A stretch of 64,000 nt of DNA from Pseudoips prasinana (taxonomy: Eukaryota; Arthropoda; Insecta; Lepidoptera; Nolidae). The notes beneath the pieces are model-generated. The model did no database searches. It was not told the DNA's origin and saw only the letters and a program-made list of their open reading frames with translations. Every line of letters starts with the position of its first letter. Position 1 is the first letter of the stretch. A program made the translations under genes and the position numbers. Below are positions 10,501 to 20,155 of this stretch, one piece after another. The DNA lies in contig OX621245.1 in assembly GCA_951640165.1 (NCBI GenBank), positions 23,552,330 to 23,616,329 of the forward strand. Direction: 5' to 3'.

Positions 10501-12730
10501 TGTTTACAGACAAGGTAGAGATTTTATCTACAGAGACGAAAAAAAGTACTTTAAATGTCAGATATTAAATTATGTGCCCGGACCGGGAATCGAACGCGAC
10601 AAATACGATTAAATCGTGCTGTATTTTTATGATACCAATTGAAAGGGAATTTTAAACTTTTTTAAATAACACAGTATCTTAACTTATAGGAAAATAATAG
10701 ATTTTATATGTATTTTTGTAAGGACATTTGTAAGATATCGTTGGTGATCCTTAATAAATAAAAAAAAATCTAAGAAGATCAGTTTCTATAGTACGAAATA
10801 AATAAATAAATGGCTCCTACAATATTACTTCAGCGTATTCTTACATGAGAAGTTATTTGTTTGTGTATTTTACACGTTCATATGTACAGACGCCATCAAA
10901 TCAAGCTACCCCAATCTGTCAATTTTCCCCAATTGAAAGTGAACCTTATGTTTATGTGATAAAGTTGAAAATCTATAAAAGAAATTTGACAAATTGGGGT
11001 AGCTGGATGTGCTGGCGTCTGTACATTTAGTTACGTCTACTATTCATATTACACCATGTATATATACATTTTATACCTCTATACATTTCTAGCTGCTGCG
11101 TGTTAATTGTTGATATGACAAGTGATACGTTTGTACACATTTAATTATATATTTATCCAAGCAATTACACATAATATATTTTACTTATTTACTCAACTAA
11201 TACGGTTTAGCCTAGTTAGTAGGGCTCCTGCCTACGAAGCTGGTGGGTTCGAATCCCGGTAAGTGCAAATATTTGAGTGATGAGCACAAATATTTGGTTC
11301 TGACTCATGGATGTTTTTTTATGTATTTAAGTATTTATTTATCTCTATAAGTATGTATATCGTCCACTGGTACCCATAGTACAAGCTTTGCTTAGTTTGG
11401 AGGATGATCTGTGTAACATAGTCCCTAGTCCATATTATTATTATTAAAACATACACGTTAGCTAGTTAGCAGGTCCAGAGTGAATAAGAATAAATAAGTG
11501 TAGAGTTGAAAAGTTTTAGGGTTAAATATTTACCAGATAATTAATATAGCTTGCAAATCCATCCATTCCCATATTCAGCAGCTCATCCTGCTTCTCTTCA
11601 TCCAGTTGAGAGATCATAGGCAACATATATTGGTCCACTGCTTTTGCCATCTCTTCCATGAATCCAGCAAGTTGCGCGTTATACATTTCGGTGTCATAAG
11701 ATGAGGCAGAAGAAGTTAGAGGAACTGAAGGAAAATTGTATTCTGCACTGGTTTCTGGCCTTCCATGTGCCTGAAATACCGACATTCTTGAAGTAGGTAA
11801 TAAGCTATTTAGAAATTTTAGTAAGGTAATTTTACGATCTTGAAAAATGGTGTTTGATCCAGTAGAGAAAGTTATTTTTGAAGTGAAACTACTTTAGCGG
11901 CGTTGTGCACTTTTTGGGATGGGTATAAAATATTAAACTTGCCTCAGGACACCTGACTTGATCGAAAATTCTTAAGACGGAAGATGTTTTTTCTTTAATT
12001 CACACTGGCCGTTAATACACTCACTTTTTTTTCTAAATTATGTTAGATTTTTTACAGCCAACCGTCTAACCAAGTTTAGTTCTATTTTTTAAATTTATTC
12101 CCACCATAGAGTGGGAAGCATTGATATGAGTCTTTACCCCAAAAAGGTGGGAAATAGAATCTGCCACTCGCTACTCGGATCAAATAAACACTAATTTTCT
12201 AGTATAAATAAAAAGTTTTCATTTCTATCAGCAGAACATAAAGACTACGCCGCATATTTTTTTAAGATCGTAAAGTTACATAGAGGTTCCTATATCTGAC
12301 GTACCTCTCGACCTCAAGAAGTAATGGGTACATGTCTGATGGTTCTGAAGTATCATAGTAGTAGCAAATTCAAAATAGTCTAGATTATTTATTTAATCAG
12401 GTACGAATCAATCCATCTAATGCTATATACTCCGAAAAACTTAGTCAGCAATCTTATGTTTTAAAGTTTTAGTTTACGTTAATATTTTAATTTAAGTATA
12501 AATATAAAAATAGAAACTTGAAATAACATTAAATACTTGAACTACACATTCTTAGCTTGGTTTTTTTTTACTGTAAAAAGGTGACTCTGTCACAATAAAA
12601 CGGCGTGCCCATTCATCTCACTGAACGCATCATTAATAAGCGGCGACACAAGAACTGCGTACGATAACACACTCAAAATACTCACAAAATAAAAAACGGA
12701 CGCAAAAAATAATAATGAAAGAAACGACAT
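7375..12730 (-). CDS. Three-exon gene for a small secreted acidic protein (exons 12686-12730, 11534-11770, 7375-7527)
   Basis: Joining the three exons gives 15 + 79 + 50 = 144 residues. Both introns are phase 0 with consensus sites (GTGAGT...TTTCAG, 915 bp; GTAAAT...TTTCAG, 4006 bp). The first 15-18 residues (MSFLSLLFFASVFYFAHG) form a typical signal peptide, so the product should enter the secretory pathway. The mature part has no cysteine. It has a Ser/Thr-rich N-terminus, a central helical Met/Leu/Glu-rich segment, and an acidic C-terminus ending GPEDE. A TATA box lies about 50 bp upstream of the ATG and AATAAA overlaps the stop. I do not recognise a family; function unknown. Intron 2 holds at least seven transposon fragments. 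Confidence 0.72.
7585..7640 (-). repeat. RTE LINE 3' scrap
   Basis: 'TTCATCATCATCATGTCACC' and 'CACTGCTGGACAAGAACCTC' match the extreme antisense RTE 3' end; the remainder is not recognisable. Confidence 0.55.
7808..7939. mobile_element. Palindromic TA-target MITE
   Basis: The right end GATGTGCTGGCGTCTG and interior TTGAAAGTGAACCTTATG match the family consensus. TA flanks both ends (7806-7807, 7940-7941). The left end lacks a few bases (CATACAGCACATC). Confidence 0.75.
8603..8680 (-). repeat. RTE-like LINE 3' fragment
   Basis: 'TCATCATCATCATTATGGGC' and 'CGTCCACTGCTGGACATAGG' match an RTE 3' end of a slightly different subfamily from 4674-4862. Confidence 0.6.
8680..8795. repeat. Left part of host repeat for second hAT copy
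   Basis: 'TTGCCGTACTCGCCATGCGG' and 'TACAGGAGGCGCTGCTGCCC' match 4215-4285 plus 5826-5885. It resumes at 9307 with TCCCTTAGTCATC. Confidence 0.6.
8796..9306 (+). mobile_element. Non-autonomous hAT element, uninterrupted copy (511 bp)
   Basis: The 8-bp duplication TCCCTTAG flanks it (8788-8795 and 9307-9314). Ends are TAGTGTTGAAAATGACT and, on the opposite strand, TAGAGATGTAAAATGACT; subterminal TGACT motifs repeat inside both ends. Inverted relative to the copy at 4286-5825. No ORF. Confidence 0.88.
9307..9400. repeat. Right part of host repeat after hAT
   Basis: 'TCCCTTAGTCATCTGTTACG' and 'GGTCTGGGGTGCCCC' continue the repeat interrupted at 8795. Confidence 0.5.
9494..9730 (+). repeat. tRNA-derived SINE, family 1
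   Basis: A box TAGCCTAGTTGGTAGTGC, B box GGGTTCGAATCCC (9549-9561), then 'GTGCAAATATTTGTGTGATG' and the shared SINE tail 'CATAGTACAAGCTTTGC'. Sister copies: 11211-11447 and 38614-38905. Confidence 0.85.
10349..10392. repeat. Short hairpin (20-bp arms)
   Basis: TTTCTTTTTATTCCATATGT and ACATGTGGAATAAAAAGAAA pair with one mismatch around a 4-base loop. A weaker hairpin follows at about 10407-10447. Confidence 0.8.
10575..10620 (-). repeat. tRNA-like SINE stub
   Basis: Antisense B-box text 'GGGAATCGAACGC' within 'GTGCCCGGACCGGGAATCGA'. Only the head region remains. Confidence 0.5.
10887..11021. mobile_element. Palindromic TA-target MITE
   Basis: 135 bp with TA on both sides (10885-10886, 11022-11023). 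Starts CAGACGCCATC, ends GATGTGCTGGCGTCTG; the arms pair over most of the length. Confidence 0.82.
11211..11447 (+). repeat. tRNA-derived SINE, family 1
   Basis: Same order as 9494-9730: TAGCCTAGTTAGTAGGGCTC head, GGGTTCGAATCCC B box, then tail 'CATAGTACAAGCTTTGCTTA'. Antisense inside intron 2 of the secreted-protein gene. Confidence 0.83.
11534..11770 (-). CDS. Exon 2 of three-exon secreted-protein gene
   Basis: Central 79-codon exon. The acceptor reads GGTATTTCAG just before the first codon (Ala, 11770) and the donor is CTG^GTAAAT at 11534/11533. It encodes a Ser/Thr-rich linker (VPLTSSASS) followed by a likely amphipathic helical region (LAGFMEEMAKAVDQYMLPMI, QLDEEKQDELLNMGMDGF). The upstream in-frame Met seen if the intron is read through is not the start: it is separated from the exon by the acceptor site. 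No cysteine, no recognised domain. Phase 0 at both ends. Confidence 0.75.
11771..12685 (-). other. Intron 1 of the secreted-protein gene
   Basis: Bounded by GTGAGT at 12685 and TTTCAG at 11771 on the minus strand. AT-rich, and I see no transposon in it. Confidence 0.65.
12686..12730 (-). CDS. Exon 1 of three-exon secreted-protein gene (signal peptide)
   Basis: 15 codons from ATG (12730) to a GTGAGT donor. MSFLSLLFFASVFYF is an almost purely hydrophobic signal-peptide core, with cleavage expected just after the junction with exon 2 (AHG or AHGR). The start is supported by AAACAAAG before the ATG and a TATA box about 50 bp upstream. Reading on past the donor reaches a stop after 46 codons, so splicing is required to reach exon 2. 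Confidence 0.7.
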
Positions 12731-12777
12731 CTTTGTTTAATACAAACACAAAAGTAATATAAAAAAAATCATGGTGA

Positions 12778-12786
12778 CCTTTTATA
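12778..12786 (-). promoter_or_regulatory. TATA box of the secreted-protein gene
   Basis: TATAAAAGG on the minus strand, about 48-56 bp upstream of the ATG, which would put the start of transcription near 12750. Another ATG closer to the box would fall upstream of that point. Confidence 0.6.
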
Positions 12787-12918
12787 AATTTTCTGTTTCT
12801 TTATTACATTTTAATGAATCAGAATTGTCACGTTCGAAGACTGATAACGGTTACTTACTATGCTAACGAAACTGGGACACCCTTTATCACTAATTTTAAA
12901 CAATAGAAATATTTACTA

Positions 12919-12960
12919 CACGTGTGGCCGAGCGGTAAAGGCAGTCGCGTTACAGTTACG
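12919..12960 (+). repeat. tRNA-like A-box stub
   Basis: GTGGCCGAGCGGTAAAGGC resembles the 5' arm of Ser/Leu tRNAs, but no anticodon arm or B box follows. SINE head remnant rather than a tRNA gene. Confidence 0.5.
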
Positions 12961-13168
12961 TTAAAGATAGTGTTTTTGACTCTGGACGTACTTTGTATCC
13001 GTCAATTATTATTATAAATTAGTAAAGTACTCCGCGACACAGGGATCAATTTACGTAATACACTTAATTCAACAAACACTTTCCACAAATTTGTTTAAAG
13101 TGGTGGTTTTAATTAAAACAGATTTTTAGAAATATTGATAAATCTTTCATAAATAAATTTTAAATGTA

Positions 13169-13204
13169 CAGACGCCAGCACATTCACCTACCCCAATCTG
13201 TCAT
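13169..13204. mobile_element. Truncated palindromic MITE (one end)
   Basis: CAGACGCCAGCACATTCACC followed by CCCCAATCTGTCA is the left end of the TA-target family; the rest is absent. Confidence 0.7.
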
Positions 13205-14731
13205 GAATCAAAATGATTCCATATAAATTTTGTTCAAATTCGTCATTATAAAAATAAATTGACTTTTAAAGCAATACTTGTGATATGTAGGTTAATATTT
13301 ATCAAGTTCTCAGATGAGGTATTGCCATATTTATCTATAATTTAATTGCAAAGTAAATGCTATAGAAAAATTAACCTTTTTTTATAGTAAGTAAAAAGGA
13401 AAGCTATTTCAATAAATATTAAATCCTTTAATTGAAAAGATAAATTAATTCCTCGATATCTGAGTAGTCGTAGTTGGAAAATTCTATTTCCCATTTAAGT
13501 TTCTTTTACAACTTTTTTATAACTTTGTAGAATATTTTTCATTATTTTGATATTCCTTTTAGTTCATTTTTCCTGTATACTTTGTGTGAATGTAGGTAAG
13601 TGATAAAAGAAAAGCAAATAAATAAACTATTTCGATTGCTATAAGGGAGCTTCTTTCTACAGGCTCAAGTACAAACGGAGTAACACCACAAGTTCCACTT
13701 TTAGTTTTTTTACGGAAACCAAAAATTTGTACTTATTTTTTATAGTCAAAACCACAATTTCTGTTACTCCATCATACCGCTTAATCGTTCATGTGAAATC
13801 TGACATTCTAATGACTCTCTGAATTAGTAATGTCTAATATCTTTTATTTGGTATATAGCCGTACTGATTTTGCATGGCTATAAAAGTGCGTTGTTTTACG
13901 ACGAACCCTAAAAAGATTGCACCACAAACTTAATTATCACTTATTCAGCAGTAGATAAGGTTTGTAAACAACTGCGGTTGTAAGTGTACATCCGTGTTGT
14001 TCCACCTGCGGTTAATTAGAATACAACCTCTGAGAAAATAAGCATGCGGGTGTCATAAGATCTAGCCATGGCAATTTCTGACATAAGGTTAAATTATTTC
14101 CAATATCGTCACTTTATCATACTTTATTATTATTATTTTATTTTTATATTATTCAGGAAACATACAGTCGTTAACAAACAATACAATATAAGACCAAATT
14201 ACAATAAGACCAAAAAGTTCCATTAATTAGTTACGAATATAAGAACTAAGACACAAAAGGCGAATAGGTACCTACTTAATACAATAATATAAACAGAAGA
14301 AATGTAAAGCAATGTCTACACAAATACAAAAAAAAATAACACAAAAAAAATAAATTTAAGTATACTATTAAACTAACAAGTGTACTGCGCATAACGTGAA
14401 TGTTACATATAGATATATGTTTTTATTTACTACTATATAGATAGGAATAAATAAAACCATATACCTATATGTAACTTGTGGCTGGTGAAAACCAGCTGCT
14501 ACAACTATGGCTATAAATAAACAAATGAAAAAATTTACTATATGATTTTCATACCTTCTTTCTGCGACATGGACGACTTAGTTCGCCTTTAAGTGCACCC
14601 AAAGGTGGTGTTTCCTATTTGATACTTTTAGCGGGCAGTAATGAGGTATTTTAATTCTCTTTATAAGTGCGCCGCAATTATCTATGCCGCGCACTTTTTG
14701 AATTTGGAACATCTTAGTGGTCAGCGCCAAA
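13205..14731. other. No gene recognised
   Basis: AT-rich. About 14120-14350 has an A-rich, LINE-3'-UTR-like texture. No ORF, tRNA or repeat I can name. Confidence 0.45.
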
Positions 14732-14801
14732 GAAATCGAACGCAAAATATTGTTTGAATAAAGACTGGTCTTTATTCAAACAATATTTTGTGTTCGATTT
14801 C
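14732..14801. repeat. Near-perfect hairpin (34-bp arms, 2-base loop)
   Basis: GAAATCGAACGCAAAATATT-TGTTTGAATAAAGAC folds on its reverse complement (14768-14801) with one mismatch. Confidence 0.92.
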
Positions 14802-15208
14802 TAACTGGCTACTGGCTGGTAAAAATATTATTTTGATTACGATACAATCTAATATTAAACTGTCTATACAATATTACCATATATAAAACTGTAAAAAACT
14901 ATATAACCATGTGAAACATTTTCGCAAACATCCAACGAAAACGTGACTCGCTGGCATTTTCTAAGCAACGGAGCAACCCGAGATAGGTACACACGTGATT
15001 ATGATAAACACTATGTACCTACCTCATGTTCTTTATTACTCAACACTGTTCATAAGTATAATCATGTTTGCTTTAATTACGTTCTTTGTTTAGCATACTG
15101 GATAATTGAATGCCCTTTATACCTAAAAATATACATTAATAAGCATAATAGTACTACTATTCCTGACTAATTTTAACTACAGTGGAGAAACGAAGCAGCA
15201 CTGTTATA
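14802..15208. other. No gene recognised
   Basis: AT-rich spacer. A 75-codon frame at 14943-15170 lacks any support. Confidence 0.45.
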
Positions 15209-15607
15209 CAACATGTAACGTAATTAACGCACACCCTCAGACACCCCAATTAGAATATTATGTTTTTTTTGTTTGAATTTAATTTTTAATTTAATTTTTA
15301 ATTTAACATGTATATGCATTGTTATTTACTAAATTAGTTTCTTGGAATAAAGTTTATTTTTCTTTATTTTGTATTGAATGATGGAATTTGTATGAATACA
15401 AATAAAACTGCAATTTTAAAAGTCTTATTATTTGACTTACGGCCCATTTCAATTTATTTTGACTGTATAGGGTTAACATGACAATAATTTCCGTAATTTT
15501 AATTTTTTGAAAAAAAAAATACATATATTAAAAATGATATAAATCGAGTCAGTAAACGATTCTGAACAAACTATTTTCAGGATGTGCGTTAATTAAGTTA
15601 CATGTTG
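15209..15607 (+). mobile_element. 400-bp TA-target MITE, copy A
   Basis: Inverted ends of about 30 bp: CAACATGTAACGTAATTAAC at the left, and on the opposite strand CAACATGTAACTTAATTAAC at the right. TA on both sides (15207-15208, 15608-15609). No ORF. A second copy lies inverted 146 bp away (15754-17031). Confidence 0.82.
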
Positions 15608-15901
15608 TATATGACGGGCCAGTTAGCGTGTTTGGTAGATTCTTTCTTTTTACGCCTTGTGAATCGAGCCCACGAAGGCAAGTATCTACAAAGCATTCCA
15701 ACTGGAAATAGCTTATAGTGTTCGAATAACCTAAGTTTATAGGTGTTAATATACAATAAATGTAACTTAATTAACGCACATCCTGAAAATAGTTTGTTCA
15801 GAATCGTTTACTGAATCGATTTATATCAATTTTAATAAAGGTAAATTTTTATTTCAAAATAATTAAAACTACGGAAATTATCGTTATTTTAACCCTGTAC
15901 C

Positions 15902-16767
15902 TTTTTTTTTTTTTTGTTAAGGCAGGGGGAAGTCCTACGCATGCCACCCGCAAAAAGTGTCTACGGGTGGGTATGTCGGACTCGCACCGACTAAACCTAC
16001 CTGCCGTGGACTTCTCTTGGCGCCTTATGGGGGGAGCCCCAGGAACGCGGGTATGCTGCTCCGGTGCCCCCCTTTTTGCGCCATGCCCCAGATGGTCGGG
16101 ACACGTACCCTGGGAGGGCTCAGAATTACCCTCCCCTATTGCCGACTCCTGCCAGTGCGGCACAGCGACTGCGCCACAAACAGTACGCTGTCTTCCCAGA
16201 GCTGCACGTGGTGGCAGTAGAGGACCCTTCTCTGACTGCCGCCGCAGCCCCGAGGGGGAGTTGGGCTACCGGCTACCGCCCCCGCCCCGACGCCTCCTCC
16301 GTCTGCGAGCAGGATCAGCTCTCTCTCGCTCCCGCTCGGCGGCCTCCTTTTGGAGCATGACTGCCTCACAAAAGGAGACCACGGCGTCCCATTTGGGGGG
16401 GCTACCCGCCAGCATCGCCCCTACGATTGCCGGCGGGGATAGATCCCGTCCGATCTCTGCGACTAAGACTCGCCTTTCGGCCTCCCAGACCGAACACTCA
16501 GCGAGAGTGTGCTGGGCAGAGTCTAAGTCGCTCCCGCAGTGGTGACAGTGGGTCGTCGCTTCTCGGCCTATCCGGTTCAGACACTCGCCGAAACACCCAT
16601 GTCCGGTGAGTATCTGAGTCCGTCTGTAGGTGACGCAACCACCTCTACTTCCCACCCAGGCTTCGAGGTGAGGCAGGATGGCACCGACGGCGCGCTGACG
16701 AGCGTTTAAGCGTAGCTCTAGCCGTGCGCGCCATTGCACTAGTACGTGCTGGTGGACATCCCGTCTG
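15902..16767 (-). mobile_element. 5'-truncated R1/I-like LINE with 14-bp target duplication
   Basis: Flanked by TTTAACCCTGTACC on both sides (15888-15901 and 16768-16781). Its 3' poly(A) appears as a T run at 15902-15915. GC-rich compared with its host MITE. Encodes the ORF2 C-terminus (see 16266-16767). Confidence 0.88.
16266..16767 (-). pseudogene. C-terminus of R1-like LINE ORF2
   Basis: The open minus-strand frame carries 'LTGHGCFGECLNRIGRE' and a Cys-His knuckle of the form C-x2-C-x8-H-x4-C ('CHHCGSDLDSAQHTLAEC'), then 'WDAVVSFCEAVMLQKEAAER'. This layout is the post-RT zinc-knuckle end of R1/TRAS-type and I-like LINEs. Reverse transcriptase and endonuclease are missing because of 5' truncation, so it is inactive. 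The frame has no stops until an Arg/Gly-rich end. The few residues before 16767 in the open frame come from the host MITE and are not LINE sequence. Confidence 0.8.
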
Positions 16768-17044
16768 TTTAACCCTGTACCTACAGCCAAAACAAATTAA
16801 AATGGACCGTAAGTCAAAGTAATAAGACTTTTAAATCTCAGGTTTATTTGTATGCATACAAATTCCATCATTCAACACAAAATAAGGAAAAATAAACTTT
16901 ATTCCAAGAAACTAATTTAGTAAATAAGAATGCATATACATGTTAAATTAAAAATTTAGTGTATGTAACGATTACAACATAATATTCTAATTGGGGTGTC
17001 TGAGGGTGTGCGCTGATTACGTTACATGTTGTATATTTATCCAG

Positions 17045-17099
17045 TATAAGCTGATCTCGCGTTGTATAGGATTTCCATACAATGAGAGGTCAGCTTATA
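17045..17099. repeat. Imperfect hairpin (23-bp arms)
   Basis: TATAAGCTGATCTCGCGTTG against its counterpart ending GGTCAGCTTATA; 20 of 23 positions pair. Confidence 0.75.
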
Positions 17100-17397
17100 T
17101 TGGAAATTAATAGCGTGATATGTAGCAGTGTGTACAAGGTATTACATAAATAATGGACGTAGTTTTAGTAGCATAATTTGCCTATAAAACTGAATAACTA
17201 TAGCACAACAACATGCAATATATACAAAAAAAATAACTTCCCATGCAACAGTAGCGATCAGCTGATGCATTTCTAAAGGGGTGCCAACAAAAATTTCTTT
17301 ATTTTTTTATATCATAGGAAGACAGCGCTCTCTAAGTTTCCTCCACTTTTTAGAACTACGATATACTTAGCTAAAAAATGGGAATTCTTATATTTAA
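17100..17397. other. No gene recognised
   Basis: AT-rich; nothing identified. Confidence 0.4.
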
Positions 17398-17475
17398 TCG
17401 TCCAGCGGGGCTCGAACCAGTATAATCTGCGTTAAGCTACGAACGATATACACGGGCAGATCAAATGTACGATCC
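17398..17475 (-). repeat. tRNA-like SINE stub
   Basis: Antisense B box GGGGCTCGAACCAG with A-box-like text further on; no complete cloverleaf. Confidence 0.5.
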
Positions 17476-17769
17476 CCTTCATAACATCCTTCGGGAAGAT
17501 GTTGCCCAGAGGCTTTGTTTTCTAGAAAACATTAAAACATCTTTCGTAGGGTACTTTACAAAGATGTAATCCGTATGCATAAAGTACATCAAGACTCAGA
17601 TCAATTAGAAATGGGTCAAACAAATAATTTTTCTGTGCGAGATGGAACTCAAACACGTGAGTAGTAGCGAGGCCACTACTTTAACCTTTAACACATGCAT
17701 GAAAACATTCATGATTATTATCGTTTTCATATTAATATATAGGTTTATCTTATTAAACCATATTATATT
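17476..17769. other. No gene recognised
   Basis: AT-rich; short opposing frames are shadows of each other. Confidence 0.4.
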
Positions 17770-17900
17770 TATCATAGCAGCTGTAATACCTCCACTGCTA
17801 GACAATGGTCTACCACAAAGATCTCCATAATTGCCGGTATTGCACTAACCGCATTCAGAGCCTTCCAGCGACCGTCATAAGATCATCGGCACATCATGTA
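17770..17900 (-). repeat. RTE LINE 3' fragment
   Basis: 'CCACTGCTAGACAATGGTCT', 'AAGATCTCCATAATTGCCGG' and 'AAGATCATCGGCACATC' are diverged antisense RTE C-terminal coding text. Confidence 0.7.
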
Positions 17901-17902
17901 TT

Positions 17903-18175
17903 AAAAAAAAACCGGCCAAGTGCGAGTTGGACTCGCGCACGCAGGGTTCCGTACCATTATCTATAAAAACCCTTATATAACTATTTATTTTATTTTATTT
18001 TGTTTCCTAGTATTTGGTGTTATAGCAGCAACAGAAATACATCATCTGTGAAAATATCAACTGTTTAAATATCACGTTTCATGAGATACAGCCTAGTGAC
18101 AGACGGACAGACAGCCAGCGATGTCTTAGTAATAGGGTCCCGTTTTACCCTTTGGGTACGGGACCCTATTAATAA
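17903..18175 (-). repeat. Lepidopteran GGTTCCGTAC/GGCCGG repeat, second subfamily
   Basis: Starts AAAACCGGCCAAGTGCGAGT, contains CACGCAGGGTTCCGTACC and ends GGGTACGGGACCCTATTAAT. Same layout as the repeats in the first 2.5 kb, antisense and of a different subfamily. Confidence 0.78.
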
Positions 18176-18304
18176 AATGGAAATATTATATAAAAAAAAA
18201 CACATGTAATTTGAAAGATTTTTAACTTTGACTTTTATCACTCATTTCATGTGCAGTGTGTACCGTAATACATAATAGTCATAATACGAGTAGATATAGG
18301 TAAC

Positions 18305-18353
18305 ATCATATCAGCCAAATTACGTCCACTGCTGGACAAATGTCTCCCCAAAG
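18305..18353 (-). repeat. RTE LINE 3' scrap
   Basis: 'CATATCAGCCAAATTACGTC' followed by 'CACTGCTGGACAAATG'. Confidence 0.6.
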
Positions 18354-18364
18354 AATAGTATAAT

Positions 18365-18735
18365 AATACTAACTATGCCCCGTGGTTTCACCCACGTTAA
18401 AATAGTTTTAGCGTAAAAGAGTAACAAACATACATCTTTACTCACAAACTTTCGCATTTATAATATTAGTAGGATGTGTCCTTCTAGCGGATTTTTTCAG
18501 TGCACGCCGGAATAGCTCGCAGATGGTAGATTTTTTCCTACTTACTTGACACTTATCGTCATATTTTGGACAATTCACACAGTATCATTATAAATTGTAG
18601 CCTATTTGTTATTTTGATGTATAAGCGATATTATTGTAAAGTTTCATTAAAATCCATTCAGCAGTTTTTACGTGAAAGTAACAAACATCCATCCATACTT
18701 ACAAACTTTCACCTTTATAATATTAGTGGGATATA
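18365..18735 (-). repeat. Helitron-like dispersed repeat, decayed
   Basis: 'ATGCCCCGTGGTTTCACCCA' resembles a Helitron 3' hairpin read in antisense. '-CACAAACTTTCGC-TTATAATATTAGTAGG-' occurs twice (about 18443-18475 and 18698-18731). Confidence 0.55.
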
Positions 18736-19510
18736 ATAATATAGATACAAAGATATATTTTTGAACGCACATCATAGAACTTATAACTCATCAATCTAAA
18801 TTTAACAATTAAATAATTGTAGTATATGTATATGTATTGCACATCATATTTATCCGGGCGTTTCGATACTAGAAAAATAGGTTAGGTTAGGTTTGAACTG
18901 CGAATATACAACGTACGGCCCAATTCTAACAGAAATGAAATGAATCGCTTAACCACTTGGTAAGAATATAACTGCTGATATAATATACCTGTATAAACTC
19001 ATTCATAATTACATAGACTGCGAAAACTTGCTGGGTAGGGTTTGACTTCCCGTACCACGTCAGAATAGCCGAATCAGTAACAGACGAACATTCGCTGTAC
19101 CATGCTGCAAAACTAACATGGGACAACACTCTCCCCTATATCGTATGCTTTCAAGTTACAACAACATACGAAATAACTTTGATATAAATCACGGCACTCT
19201 TTCATCCGCTACAATAAGAGTTCGCAGGGCTCTTGAATAAAATGTGTTTTGCTTTTTTTGGTCGTTTTTGTAAATTTTTAATGTCTTGTTTAAGTTATAA
19301 TAGTACAGTATAGTAATTTAAGTCAAACAATTTATATCATTGATTATTTTATATTTTAAAGTAATGTTAAGTGTATGTACCTAGATTTAACATAAAATTG
19401 AATGCTGTGTTCACTACTTTAGGGCATACAAGTTGTATAATATTATTTGATGAAAGATTCTTTTGATTGTTATATTGTATTGTCCGATTTGTAAACCATA
19501 ATAAAAAAAA
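18736..19510. other. No gene recognised; one weak exon-like frame
   Basis: AT-rich. A minus-strand frame at 18926-19129 ends at CAG^GTATAT like a donor but has no recognised domain or partner exon. Confidence 0.4.
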
Positions 19511-20000
19511 GACCCCAGACTGGTAAAATAGTGACTGGTAAACGTTATTACCTTTTACTACTAAGTCAAGGAGATGATATGGAAGGCTATTCGATTCCTA
19601 TCGCTTAACCACTTTGCTAAGACCCAGACTAGTAAAATAGTGACTGGTAAACATTATTACCTTTACTACTAAGTCAAGGAGATGATATGGAAGGCTATTC
19701 GATTCATATCGCTTAACCACTTGGTAAGACCCCAGACTAGTCAAATAGTGACTGGTAAACATTATTACCTTTTACTACTAAGTCAAGGAGATGATATCGA
19801 AGGCTATTCCATTCCTATCGCTTAACCGCTTGGCTAAGACCCCAGACTAGTAAAATAGTGACTGGTAAACGTTTTTTTTTACTACTAAGTCAAGGAGATG
19901 ATAAAGAAAGCTATTCGATTCCTATCGCTTAACCACTTGGCTAAGACCCAGACTATTAAAATAGAGACTTGTAAACGTTATAACTTTTACTACTAAGTCA
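19511..20000 (-). repeat. Minisatellite, about 4.5 copies of 107-110 bp
   Basis: Units start with GACCCCAGACT or GACCCAGACT at 19511, 19621, 19728, 19838 and 19945. On the minus strand each unit carries TAGCCAAGTGGTTAAGCGAT and GGAATCGAAT, which resemble tRNA A- and B-box text. Confidence 0.9.
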
Positions 20001-20155
20001 GGTGAACCGAGATAGCGCACGTAGAGACTCTATTTATTTAGGATGCTAAATTATTATGCTCCTAACATTATGTTGTGTCAACTGCGATAAAATTAAAACG
20101 TTGAGAAAACATGAAATAATGTTTTGTAAACTTCTTTTATAAATATAGAATAATA

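Larger units (their letters stand above)
7528..11533 (-). other. Intron 2 of the secreted-protein gene
   Basis: Bounded by GT (11533) and AG (7528) on the minus strand. Contains two palindromic MITEs, a hAT MITE, two complete SINEs, a SINE stub, RTE scraps and a hairpin. 9731-10574 is AT-rich with nothing else recognised. Confidence 0.65.
15754..17031 (-). mobile_element. 400-bp TA-target MITE, copy B, split by a LINE
   Basis: Same element as 15209-15607 in opposite orientation, with TA flanks. Interrupted at 15902-16767 by a LINE that duplicated 14 bp of the MITE. Confidence 0.82.

Noticed and set aside
12919..12960. tRNA-Ser/Leu gene
   Set aside because: Only the 5' arm is recognisable; no anticodon loop or T arm follows.
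15967..16545. 192-codon plus-strand ORF
   Set aside because: Shadow of the GC-rich antisense R1-like LINE; the minus frame carries the conserved Cys-His motif.
18926..19129. Possible internal exon on the minus strand ending CAG^GTATAT
   Set aside because: Only a donor-like site and a 67-codon frame without ATG; no acceptor, partner exon or recognised domain.
19511..20000. CRISPR-like repeat array
   Set aside because: Units are contiguous 107-110-bp tandem repeats with no unique spacers, in a eukaryotic context.
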